DNA of 8,334 nt from Planctomycetota bacterium (GCA_027295245.1 JAPULF010000562.1:1-8334), one strand, 5' to 3'; positions 1 through 6,641 are shown, counted from the first letter of the stretch. Notes: a model not told the origin generated them from the sequence alone. Numbers and translations: made by a program.

Positions 1-257
1 TCTGCCGCGCGCGTGCGATAATCGGGCGGAGGGGTCGCAATATTGGGACCGCGCCGAGGCCCGTTTCACCCGGCAATGTCGAACAGCCCAATAGGCCGCC
101 TGCCCGGCTGTGGGGCGCGGATCATAAGCCGATCAAGAAGAGGGTGCCAGCCAATTCGGGTCGAGATTCCACGGGCAAATCGGGCCGATTCGGACCGATC
201 AGACAGATTTCGGCGGGGGCCAACCCTACGCGGTCATCCGGCCGGGGCGGCAGTCGT
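1..257. other. No supportable gene
   Basis: This stretch lies beyond the stop codon of the lyase gene. Short open frames cross it on both strands, but none has a convincing ribosome binding site or recognisable protein content. The imperfect hairpin at 179-199 and an 8-base CCGGCCGG palindrome near 239-246 are the only structures seen. A minus-strand gene starting in the first 60 bases and running off the left edge cannot be excluded. Confidence 0.5.
179..199 (-). terminator. Weak hairpin downstream of the lyase gene
   Basis: Read on the minus strand this is ATCGG, T, CCG, AAT loop, CGG, C, CCGAT. That is a stem of five pairs, one T/C mismatch and three more pairs. It begins about 58 bases after the lyase stop codon. 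Only a very short T run follows (the stem's last T plus TT), so intrinsic termination would be weak. It could equally be a chance inverted repeat in GC-rich DNA. No other terminator-like structure is visible between the lyase stop and the left edge. Confidence 0.3.
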
Positions 258-2117
258 TCAGGACGCAGCGGATTGGAGCGGTTCGATCGGACGCAAGCCG
301 TCTGCCAGCGCAGCGCCGGCACTGCGGAGTACGGATCCATCCTCGACCAGCCGGCGCACGGCTTGAATATCACCGTCGATGGATCGGTCGGCCACCATGG
401 GTTCGGCCGCCGACCGAACGGCGAGATAGGCCGCCGCAGTTCCGCATCCAAGGGCATCGGCGATGGCTTTTCGCTTGCCGGGCGCGGTGGCCTCCGCGAA
501 CTCGCTCATTCTCGCTTTCGCACTCGCGATCGACTCCCACGAATCGTCCGGACGGGTTAGGCCCGAGTCCGGCGGGCGATTCATCGCAACGCGCCATTCG
601 AGGGCCTGGGCTGCGACGAGCAATTCTATTGCAAGCACGGCCTGCGCATTGGCGAGCACCGTGCCGGCCTTTCGCCCCGCGAATGTCGCCATTGCCACGT
701 GGTCCTCGTTGTTGGCGGCCGTCGGAATGGAATCGACGGAAGCCGGGTGCGCGAGCACCTTGTTCTCCGACACGAGCGATGCGGCGCAGTACTGGGCCAG
801 CATGTAGCCGGAATTGACACCGCGGTACGGAACGAGATTCGCCGGCAGATTGCGGCTGTGGTTTCGGTCGAGCAGCAATTGCGTTCTGCGTTCGGAGATA
901 TCGGCCAACTCCGCGACTCCGATCGCGAGGACATCGGCGGCGATGCCCACGGGCTGTCCGTGAAAATTGCCGGCGGAAAAAGCGCCCCCGTCGATGCCTC
1001 CGCCGGCGCGGTTCGAGGCGAACTGCTCATCCCAGGATGATTCGCCGGGAAAGAACAGCGGATTGTCGGTGGCGGCATTGATTTCACGATGGACGATCAT
1101 CTTCGCGTAAGCGATGGTATCGCGGCTTGCGCCGTGCACTTGAGGAGCGCAGCGCAGCGAATACGCATCCTGCACATCGCGAGACTTATCGAACATCTCG
1201 CTTCCGCGCAGCAGATTCCGGAGGTTGGCGGCGCTGTCGATCTGGCCGGCCTGGCCTCGGGCCTCGTGTACCAGCGGGTCGAGTGCCCGTGCCCGGCCGC
1301 ACGCGGCTTCGAGACTCATGGCGGCGGCAACATCCGCGGCGTTCGCCAAGTCTTCGGCATCGTACACGGACAAGGCCAACAGGGCCGTCGAGAACGCCGT
1401 TCCATTGGTGAGAGCCAGGCCTTCCTTGTAGGCCGGTTGCGGTACGGCTGCATCGATCGCGTCGGAAAGTTCCGTCGCAGATCTTGGCGTGGGCGGGCGG
1501 CGCCCCATTTCGGCCGAATCGGATACGACATAGAATCGGCCCGCGCCCACCAGCACGCCGAACAAATGGGCTAGCGGGCAAAGGTCGCCGCTGGATCCGA
1601 CGGAGCCGCGCGTGGGCACGACCGAAATGACCCCGGCATTCAAGATTCGCGCGATCAACGCAACTAGCTCGAGTCGGACCCCGGAGTGCCCCTTGAGAAA
1701 CGCGTTCAGTCGAAGCGCCATGACGGCCCGAATCACATCGGCCGGAAACCAATTTGCCGGGTCGTCGGGGTCCGTGTTGTCACCGACTCCGACGGCGTGA
1801 CTCAGCAGGATGTTTTTCTGAAGCGCTTCAAGTTCGTCCGGAGATATGGGCGTGTGTCTGAATTCCCCGAAACCCGTGGTAACGCCGTAGGTCATTGCGG
1901 GGCGGTCCTTCTCGTCGCGCGTTTTTTCGTATTGGGCGAATGCCTCTCGATATCGAGAGACGATTGTCTCAATTTGTTCCCGGCCCCGGCGGACCCGATC
2001 GAGCGCCGCGGGATCGCAATCGACTTGAATCCGTGGATCTCGAGCCAGGCGGACCAGCGCCGCCGGCGTGAGCGACGAGCCGTCGAGAACCACGGATCCG
2101 CCTGCACCGTCCGTCAT
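258..2117 (-). CDS. hutH: Histidine ammonia-lyase-like MIO enzyme (aromatic amino acid lyase)
   Basis: A 619-residue member of the HAL/PAL/TAL family, which deaminates histidine, phenylalanine or tyrosine with a self-formed MIO group. Visible family features are the catalytic Tyr77 in YGVTTGFGEF, the MIO loop GSVGSSGDLCPLAHL at 171-185, YSLRCAPQVHGA at 319-330, INAATDNPL at 346-354, GNFHGQP at 383-389 and SERR at 408-411. Ser106-His107 in LLSHAVG and Glu471 in NNEDHV fill the positions that in HutH favour histidine; PAL and TAL usually have FL or HL at the first site. The MIO tripeptide is Ser-Ser-Gly, not the usual Ala-Ser-Gly. The protein is about 100 residues longer than HutH (about 510), with extra sequence near 60-73, 114-125 and 360-378 and a C-terminal extension. 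I chose ATG 2117: it overlaps the hisS stop as ATGA and has GGAGAG seven bases upstream; a longer frame from 2213 lies inside hisS. No hutU, hutI or hutG is present, so the family is firm but the histidine substrate is inferred. Confidence 0.9.
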   Translation of the reverse strand: MTDGAGGSVVLDGSSLTPAALVRLARDPRIQVDCDPAALDRVRRGREQIETIVSRYREAFAQYEKTRDEKDRPAMTYGVTTGFGEFRHTPISPDELEALQKNILLSHAVGVGDNTDPDDPANWFPADVIRAVMALRLNAFLKGHSGVRLELVALIARILNAGVISVVPTRGSVGSSGDLCPLAHLFGVLVGAGRFYVVSDSAEMGRRPPTPRSATELSDAIDAAVPQPAYKEGLALTNGTAFSTALLALSVYDAEDLANAADVAAAMSLEAACGRARALDPLVHEARGQAGQIDSAANLRNLLRGSEMFDKSRDVQDAYSLRCAPQVHGASRDTIAYAKMIVHREINAATDNPLFFPGESSWDEQFASNRAGGGIDGGAFSAGNFHGQPVGIAADVLAIGVAELADISERRTQLLLDRNHSRNLPANLVPYRGVNSGYMLAQYCAASLVSENKVLAHPASVDSIPTAANNEDHVAMATFAGRKAGTVLANAQAVLAIELLVAAQALEWRVAMNRPPDSGLTRPDDSWESIASAKARMSEFAEATAPGKRKAIADALGCGTAAAYLAVRSAAEPMVADRSIDGDIQAVRRLVEDGSVLRSAGAALADGLRPIEPLQSAAS

Positions 2118-3568
2118 GCATCTGCTCTCCGGATTCGGTCGAGTAAGTCGCGGACCGAAGAAACCAATTCTCCTCGCGGTGTCGTGATTTGCCCGGGTCG
2201 CTCGTCTCGCCACGCTTCACGATCCTGCACTTCCGAAGCCCGGCGGCGGCCGGCCGCCATGTCTTTGAGGGTCACCGTTCCCTCGGCCTTCTCGTCGGAA
2301 CCGCAGACGACAACGATCGGAATCTCGTATTGATCGGCGTATTTGATCTGCTTGCCGAATCGCTTGGGCGGGCCGAGGTAAAACTCCGCCGAAATGCCCG
2401 CGCGGCGCAATTCGTATGTGATCTGCAAGTAGTCATCCATCATCGCCGGGTCGATTGCAGAGACCAAGACCTGAGCGGTCGATTTCTGTTCGCGGGCTTT
2501 GTCCAGCTTCGTGAGCGCGGCGAGCAACCGATCGACGCCGATCGAAGCGCCGGTTGCAGGGATGCTCTCGCCGGTGAAGCGTCGGACCAGATCGTCGTAT
2601 CGACCCCCGCCGAACACGGAGCCGAACTCCGGTGCATCCGGCAGGATCGCCTCGAACACGGGCCCCGTATAGTACGCCAGACCCCGCGCGACGCTCAGGT
2701 CGATGCACACGCGGTCGTCGCCATAGCCGAGTTCGGCGAGTTGTCGAGACATTCGTTCCAGGACACTGATCTCGTCTTCCGCGCCGGCAACGCTTGCAAA
2801 TGTTTCTCGCAGTTGCCGTATCAAGTCATCCCGCTTGTCTGATTTCAACTCGAGGAATTGTTCGATTCGGCCGACCTGCGAACCCGACAGGCCGACCCCC
2901 GGAATGCTGTCGCCCGACTCATCCCGATAACCGCCCGACAATTCGAGCCGAACCTTTTTCATCCCGATCTTGTCGAGCTTGTCCAGAACACGAAAGACGG
3001 CTTCCGCCCGATCGGCTGGAATATCGGCGAAGGGTAGAGCCAGGTTGAGGATCTTGCGGCTGGAAAAGCGAATGAGATAGTTTCCGACCTCCAGGGCCGA
3101 CAGCGTGTCACACATGGCGGCGATGATTTCGACGTCTGCCACCTCCGACGAGACACCGACAGAATCTATATCACATTGAGTAAACTCGCGAAACCGACCA
3201 GGGCCCGGTTTGTCCGCCCGCCAGACGGATGCGATTTGGTAGCGCCGAAACGGGCGTGGCAATTCGCGGTGCTGCGCGACGACCCGAGCCAGCGGCACGG
3301 TGAGATCGAATCGAAGGCCGAGGGCCTCCGAGTCTGGATCGCTCGGTTTCTTGTCCGGGTTGCTCACTCTGAAGATCGAACGGTTCGCTTCGTCCCCCGC
3401 CGACCCGGTCAAGACGTCGAGGTATTCGATCGCGGACGTCTCGAGGGGTACGAAGCCGTACAGCTCGTACACTCGGCGTATCGTGTCGATCAACCACCGG
3501 CGGGCGGACACTTGCTCCGGCAGCAAATCTCTCATTCCGCGATAGACTCGCGGCTTGACCTTGGCCAT
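2114..3568 (-). CDS. hisS: Histidyl-tRNA synthetase, divergent Caulobacter-type
   Basis: A 484-residue class II aminoacyl-tRNA synthetase that charges tRNA-His in the cytoplasm. Seen: N-terminal RGMRDLLPEQ (10-19); LRFDLTVPLAR (85-95), the form shared with archaeal and eukaryotic enzymes rather than the common bacterial RPEGTA; motif 2 from YQIASVWR through the loop KPGPGRFREF to QCDID (110-135); the histidine-binding loop VARGLAYYTG (293-302) with Arg295; the glycine-rich FGGGRYDDL segment followed by motif 3 near SIGVDRL (319-348); and a C-terminal anticodon-binding domain from about 365 to 440 followed by a tail containing EAWRDERPGQ. The motif 2 loop, DESGD (216-220), YLG (397-399), KYAD (409-412) and the tail resemble, from memory, the C. 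crescentus enzyme, which charges a tRNA-His lacking G-1. AGGAAGG at 3578-3584 sits nine bases before the ATG. tRNA-His lies 44 bases upstream and the lyase overlaps the stop. RGLAYY replaces the usual RGLDYY. Function is firm; the divergent subclass is a strong inference. Confidence 0.97.
   Translation of the reverse strand: MAKVKPRVYRGMRDLLPEQVSARRWLIDTIRRVYELYGFVPLETSAIEYLDVLTGSAGDEANRSIFRVSNPDKKPSDPDSEALGLRFDLTVPLARVVAQHRELPRPFRRYQIASVWRADKPGPGRFREFTQCDIDSVGVSSEVADVEIIAAMCDTLSALEVGNYLIRFSSRKILNLALPFADIPADRAEAVFRVLDKLDKIGMKKVRLELSGGYRDESGDSIPGVGLSGSQVGRIEQFLELKSDKRDDLIRQLRETFASVAGAEDEISVLERMSRQLAELGYGDDRVCIDLSVARGLAYYTGPVFEAILPDAPEFGSVFGGGRYDDLVRRFTGESIPATGASIGVDRLLAALTKLDKAREQKSTAQVLVSAIDPAMMDDYLQITYELRRAGISAEFYLGPPKRFGKQIKYADQYEIPIVVVCGSDEKAEGTVTLKDMAAGRRRASEVQDREAWRDERPGQITTPRGELVSSVRDLLDRIRRADA
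2125..2130 (-). promoter_or_regulatory. Shine-Dalgarno site GGAGAG deciding the lyase start
   Basis: GGAGAG on the minus strand ends seven bases before ATG 2117 and lies inside the last codons of hisS. Together with the ATGA stop/start overlap at 2114-2117 it fixes the lyase start and points to translational coupling with hisS. Confidence 0.75.
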
Positions 3569-3574
3569 CTAAAG

Positions 3575-3599
3575 CAGCCTTCCTGCCACACATCGGCTG
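3575..3599 (-). promoter_or_regulatory. hisS ribosome binding site with a small flanking inverted repeat
   Basis: The Shine-Dalgarno AGGAAGG (3578-3584) is nine bases from the hisS ATG. Arms CAGCC (3595-3599) and GGCTG (3575-3579) could pair around a 15-base loop, placing the last two G residues of the Shine-Dalgarno in the stem. The ribosome binding site is convincing. The hairpin is short and may be chance. Confidence 0.5.
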
Positions 3600-3612
3600 G
3601 TGAGAACCTGAT

Positions 3613-3685
3613 TACCGGCGCCGGGACTCGAACCCGAGACCTTCTGATCCACAGTCAGACGCTCTACCAACTGAGCTACACCGGC
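3613..3685 (-). tRNA. tRNA-His (anticodon GUG), lacking G-1, with U72 and A73
   Basis: The 73-base gene folds into a full cloverleaf: 7-pair acceptor stem (G1-U72 and U6-G67 wobbles), U8 A9, D arm GCTC/GAGC with loop AGTTGGTA, anticodon stem TCTGA/TCAGA with loop CTGTGGA, a five-base variable region AGGTC, and T arm with loop TTCGAGT. The anticodon is GUG, which reads CAC and CAU, so this is tRNA-His. CCA is not encoded; the bases after A73 are AT. Nearly all bacterial tRNA-His genes encode G at -1 opposite C73. Here -1 is T and 73 is A, and pair 1-72 is G-U. Shifting the register by one to create a G-1 would destroy U8 and the T arm, so the absence is real. U72, A73 and the anticodon are, as I recall, the elements read by the divergent HisRS of Caulobacter crescentus. 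The gene lies 44 bases upstream of hisS, probably on the same transcript. Confidence 0.97.
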
Positions 3686-3746
3686 ATCCGCCCGCCTCTG
3701 GAACGGCTCGGCTGAGCGGCCGATCCGGAAACGACGCATGTCCCCC

Positions 3747-3752
3747 ATTATA
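3747..3752 (-). promoter_or_regulatory. Candidate -10 box for the tRNA-His / hisS / lyase transcript
   Basis: A perfect TATAAT lies on the minus strand about 61 bases upstream of the tRNA 5' end and 51 bases beyond the stop codon of cystathionine beta-synthase. Transcription would start near 3740. No good -35 is seen 16-18 bases upstream; the expected region reads CTTTCC or TTTCCT. The short T-rich island in otherwise GC-rich sequence and its place directly ahead of a stable RNA gene support a promoter. Confidence 0.6.
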
Positions 3753-3754
3753 AG

Positions 3755-3771
3755 CCTGCCCCGCCCGCAGG
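3755..3771. repeat. 17-base inverted repeat in the tRNA-His promoter spacer
   Basis: CCTGC and GCAGG arms flank a seven-base C/G loop. The element begins two bases upstream of the TATAAT box and so occupies the space between the -10 and where a -35 would be. It may be an operator, or a weak stem ending the upstream gene's transcript; with five pairs it could also be chance. Confidence 0.3.
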
Positions 3772-3803
3772 AAAGATGGCCCATGTTCCGACGGGGCGAT
3801 CGG

Positions 3804-5186
3804 TCACTCGGAATCGGCGGCCTCAGGGCCGTTCCGGTCCCCGCTCAAATAGTTGATGAAATCGCTTTTGGTCAAGAGGCCGACCGGTTTGGCGTTTTCG
3901 CGGACGATAATGGCCGAGGCCCCCAGCGACAGGGCCTTGAATCCGTGCTCGATCTCCGTGGATCGTTCCATCTTGGGAAACGCGGAGCCCATTACGTCGC
4001 CCACCTGCTTGAGTGCCAGATCGACGTGGTCGAACACGAGTTGCATGGCCGTCACTTCCTGTATCGAGCCGACAATGAGACCGGCATCATCTGAGACGGC
4101 CACTTGCGAAATGTCATTCGTTCGCATGAGGTCGATCGCGGCACGGACACAATCGGTCCGTTTCACGGATATGATCGACGGGACTTTTCCCTTGCCGTCG
4201 AGCACGTCGCCCAATGTCATCCCGTGGCCGGGGACCGACATGAAGCCTCGGCTCTGCATCCACTCGTCGCTATAGATCTTGCTGAGGTAGCCGCGACCCC
4301 CGTCGGGGAGGATGACCACGACGAGTTTGTCGGCCGGGAGATCGGCGGACACGCGGAGGGCCGCACAGACGGCGGTGCCGCAAGATCCGCCCACCAGAAT
4401 GCCCTCTTCGGCGGAAAGCCGACGGGCCATCAGGAACGATTCCTTGTCGGACACGTTAATCACCTGGTCGACGATCTTGAGATTGACGGTGCGCGGCACG
4501 AAATCCTCGCCGATCCCTTCGACATCGTAGGACTTGGGCATGCTGCCGGGCGTATAGATGGACCCTTCCGGATCGGCCCCGATGATCTGGATATTCGGGT
4601 TCTTTTCCTTCAGGAATCGAGCGGTTCCGCTGATCGTGCCGCCGGTTCCGATGCCGGCGACGAAGTAATCGATCTTCCCGTCGGTCTGTTCCCAGATTTC
4701 CGGTCCGGTCGAATGTGCGTGGGCCTCGGGATTCTCGGGGTTCTCGAATTGGTTTGGTTGAAACGCTCCGGGGATCTCGGCAGTCAGTCGGTTGGCTACG
4801 CTGTAGTAGCTTTCGGGGCTGTTCGCGGCAACATTCGGAACGGTCACTGTTTCCGCTCCGTAGGCCCGCAACAGGGCGAATTTCTCCGGCGCCATCTTGT
4901 CGGGCATCACGAGGATGCAGCGATACCCCTTGATGGCGGCGGCCATGGCGAGGGCCGCGCCGGTGTTGCCGCTGGTGGGTTCGACGATCGTGCCGCCCGG
5001 CTTGAGCTTGCCGGACCGTTCGGCCTGCTCGAGCATTCGAAGGGCCGGGCGATCTTTGATGGAGCCGCCCGGATTGAGGTACTCCACTTTGGCTGCGACG
5101 GTACACTTCAGACCCGCGGTGACCTTACGCAGGCGAACCAACGGCGTGTTGCCCACAAGTTCGAGAATGTTTTCATGTATGTGCAT
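3804..5186 (-). CDS. cbs: Cystathionine beta-synthase with C-terminal CBS-domain pair
   Basis: A 460-residue PLP enzyme of the CBS/cysteine synthase family. It condenses serine (or activated serine) with homocysteine to cystathionine in transsulfuration. Seen: VGNTPLVRL (11-19); the PLP lysine Lys44 in GGSIKDR; the substrate loop TSGNTG (71-76); the PLP-phosphate loop GTGGT (180-184); and GGSCG (266-270) with Ser268 at the pyridine nitrogen site. The stretch DPEGSIY...YDVEGIGEDFVP (205-231) is typical of cystathionine beta-synthase rather than CysK. Residues about 323-450 form two CBS (Bateman) domains, which in relatives bind adenosyl ligands or regulate activity. It lacks the N-terminal haem domain of the human enzyme. 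No cystathionine gamma-lyase lies nearby. The start at MHIHENILELVGNTP is the normal family start; GGGGAG lies 13 bases upstream, which is a long spacing. It probably has its own promoter (5282-5311). An O-acetylserine-using synthase with CBS domains is the main alternative. Confidence 0.93.
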   Translation of the reverse strand: MHIHENILELVGNTPLVRLRKVTAGLKCTVAAKVEYLNPGGSIKDRPALRMLEQAERSGKLKPGGTIVEPTSGNTGAALAMAAAIKGYRCILVMPDKMAPEKFALLRAYGAETVTVPNVAANSPESYYSVANRLTAEIPGAFQPNQFENPENPEAHAHSTGPEIWEQTDGKIDYFVAGIGTGGTISGTARFLKEKNPNIQIIGADPEGSIYTPGSMPKSYDVEGIGEDFVPRTVNLKIVDQVINVSDKESFLMARRLSAEEGILVGGSCGTAVCAALRVSADLPADKLVVVILPDGGRGYLSKIYSDEWMQSRGFMSVPGHGMTLGDVLDGKGKVPSIISVKRTDCVRAAIDLMRTNDISQVAVSDDAGLIVGSIQEVTAMQLVFDHVDLALKQVGDVMGSAFPKMERSTEIEHGFKALSLGASAIIVRENAKPVGLLTKSDFINYLSGDRNGPEAADSE

Positions 5187-5281
5187 GAGTCGATCAATTC
5201 TCCCCGCCCGTTACAAGGAACCGAGTCCCGCCGCGGTGTTCGATCGGCGACGGCGCCGCCTCGAATCGCAACGTCGACGCC

Positions 5282-5311
5282 ATGCTAGAGTTTGTAGCGG
5301 AGACGCGTCAA
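5282..5311 (-). promoter_or_regulatory. Candidate sigma-70 promoter for cystathionine beta-synthase
   Basis: TTGACG (5306-5311) and TAGCAT (5282-5287) on the minus strand are separated by 18 bases. They match the consensus at five of six and four of six positions. Transcription would begin near 5275 and give a leader of about 90 bases. It lies in the 192-base gap between the peptidase and the synthase genes, so the synthase need not depend on read-through. Confidence 0.45.
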
Positions 5312-5378
5312 GGAGGGTACCCGGAAGCTACGGTGCCCGAAGGGCGTCCGCGATCGACGGCTCTTGGATACCGCGTTT

Positions 5379-6530
5379 TCAGGCGGTCCGGGTGTTCTCA
5401 AACCATTCGGAAAAGTCGGTCGGTACATCGCCGCTCAGCAGGTCGGATCCCTCGGGCGTAACCACGACTACGTCCTCGATGCGAATCCCGAACCGCCCGG
5501 GAACATAAACGCCGGGTTCGACCGTCATACACATGCCTGCCTCGAGCGGCGTTGCGTTGCCCTGCACCAGGAAGGGCGGCTCGTGGATATCCAGCCCGAT
5601 TCCGTGGCCGAGCCGGTGGATGAAATAGTCTCCGAGACCCGCGGACTCGATGACGCGCCGGGCCGACGCATCGACGGCTTCACAGGTCATCCCCGGCCGG
5701 ATGGCGTCAATGGCCGCTTTATGGGCTTCGCGCACCACGGCGTAGGCTTTTTTGATCTCGTCGGCGGGTTCCCCCACGGCAAACGTTCGGGTCATGTCAC
5801 CCAAATAGCCGCGATTCGCCGCGGCAAAATCGACGATCACGGCATCGCCTTCCCGAAAGAGCCGACTTCCCGTGGGCTTGTGGGGAACGGCCGCATTCTC
5901 TCCACCCTGTATCAGATCGCCGACCGCCTTGAAGCTTCCATTGGCGAGTCGGCCGAGCACTTCGTCACGTAGCCCCTCTTCGGAAATCGAGGGCCGAAGG
6001 CAGTCATTGACCAATGGGAAGATTCTGCCCGTATCCGAACAGGCGGTCCGAATTGCCTTAATCTCGTTGGCTGACTTGATGACCCGGACCGAGTCGATGA
6101 TATCGGTATCACGGCGAAGCTTCGCACCGTTCATGGCCCCGGAGAGGCGAGATTCGGCGTCCAGCCAGGTAAATCCGTCGAGCGATATGTTCCCCGAAGC
6201 AATGCCAAGTCCCCGTGCGGCGGCCGCGACCGCCTGGTAGGGATCCGCATCCTCCCGCCAAGTGATCACTTCGCTACCGGGCGGAAGGCCTCGGCAGGCA
6301 TCGGCCTCGAATTCGGGAACAACGAAGGCGATTCTGCGGTCTCGATTCACCAGTCCGCAGACCAGCCGATCGGACGGCGCCAGTGGTACGCCACAAAACG
6401 CCAAGATATTCGAGCCGCGAAAAACCAGGAGCCCGTCGACGTCCCGTGTCGCCATCTGATCGGCGGCGCGTGCCAAATGATCGGCTACAATCACCGGCTC
6501 AATGGCCGGCTGCTCCTGGGAAGCTCCCAT
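5379..6530 (-). CDS. M24B family Xaa-Pro peptidase (prolidase / aminopeptidase P type)
   Basis: A 383-residue cytoplasmic metallopeptidase predicted to cut peptide bonds next to proline. An N-terminal creatinase-type domain (about 13-145) precedes the pita-bread catalytic domain (about 155-370). All five dimetal ligands are visible: Asp234 (VIVDFAA), Asp245 (GDMTRTF), His309 (HRLGHGIGL), Glu338 (TVEPGVY) and Glu352 (GIRIEDVV). His216 in VPHKPT and His316 in DIHEPP match the accessory active-site histidines. Length fits short Xaa-Pro dipeptidases and aminopeptidases; motifs alone do not decide between them. There is no signal peptide. AAGAGG (6534-6539) is only three bases from the ATG, a short spacing, but the next methionine (residue 26) would trim the N-terminal domain. 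The gene is divergent from proC, whose product makes proline. The synthase gene follows 192 bases downstream on the same strand. Confidence 0.94.
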   Translation of the reverse strand: MGASQEQPAIEPVIVADHLARAADQMATRDVDGLLVFRGSNILAFCGVPLAPSDRLVCGLVNRDRRIAFVVPEFEADACRGLPPGSEVITWREDADPYQAVAAAARGLGIASGNISLDGFTWLDAESRLSGAMNGAKLRRDTDIIDSVRVIKSANEIKAIRTACSDTGRIFPLVNDCLRPSISEEGLRDEVLGRLANGSFKAVGDLIQGGENAAVPHKPTGSRLFREGDAVIVDFAAANRGYLGDMTRTFAVGEPADEIKKAYAVVREAHKAAIDAIRPGMTCEAVDASARRVIESAGLGDYFIHRLGHGIGLDIHEPPFLVQGNATPLEAGMCMTVEPGVYVPGRFGIRIEDVVVVTPEGSDLLSGDVPTDFSEWFENTRTA

Positions 6531-6632
6531 GATCCTCTTGCCTTTTTCAGGTCCGGCTCAAAAGACGTGAGCGCGTTATGTCCACCCAGGACCGAGTTTA
6601 ACGTTACCACCATCGAATGTCATGCAAAAAGG

Positions 6633-6641
6633 TGTTATTCT
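6633..6641 (+). promoter_or_regulatory. Possible extended -10 promoter for proC
   Basis: TGT followed by TATTCT resembles an extended -10 element (TGN-TATAAT, four of six). No convincing -35 is seen upstream. Transcription would start near 6648, inside the CGCCATGATGGCG palindrome. A weaker alternative, TATAGG, lies at 6697-6702. Either is tentative. Confidence 0.3.

Noticed and set aside
43..560. Plus-strand open frames near the left edge
   Set aside because: They are mostly antisense to the lyase C-terminus, composed largely of Arg, Gly, Ser and Pro, with no ribosome binding site.
2118..2213. Upstream start adding 32 residues to the lyase
   Set aside because: It lies wholly inside hisS, its translation is unlike the family N-terminus, and ATG 2117 has both a Shine-Dalgarno and the ATGA overlap.
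1686..2842. Plus-strand open frames of over 200 codons across the lyase/hisS junction
   Set aside because: They are antisense to two well-supported genes, have no plausible ribosome binding sites, and are rich in low-complexity Arg/Ala/Gly.
3613..3686. Re-registering the tRNA so that its first G serves as G-1
   Set aside because: It would make position 8 an A, break the T arm and leave the acceptor stem mispaired; the standard register with U-1 and A73 is the only consistent fold.
3176..3715. Plus-strand open frame crossing the tRNA
   Set aside because: It is antisense to hisS and runs through the tRNA-His gene, whose cloverleaf is complete.
4104..5288. A 394-codon open frame on the plus strand
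   Set aside because: It is fully antisense to cystathionine beta-synthase, which has all its motifs. Long antisense frames are expected in GC-rich genes, and its translation shows no family content.
5310..5316. AAGGAGG on the plus strand
   Set aside because: It resembles a Shine-Dalgarno, but no start codon leading to a credible gene follows; it overlaps the candidate promoter of the gene on the other strand.
5331..5350. Hairpin CGGTGCCC-GAA-GGGCG(T)CCG just downstream of the peptidase gene, considered as a terminator
   Set aside because: The stem has a bulge and a wobble pair, and no T run follows on the minus strand, so an intrinsic terminator is not supported.
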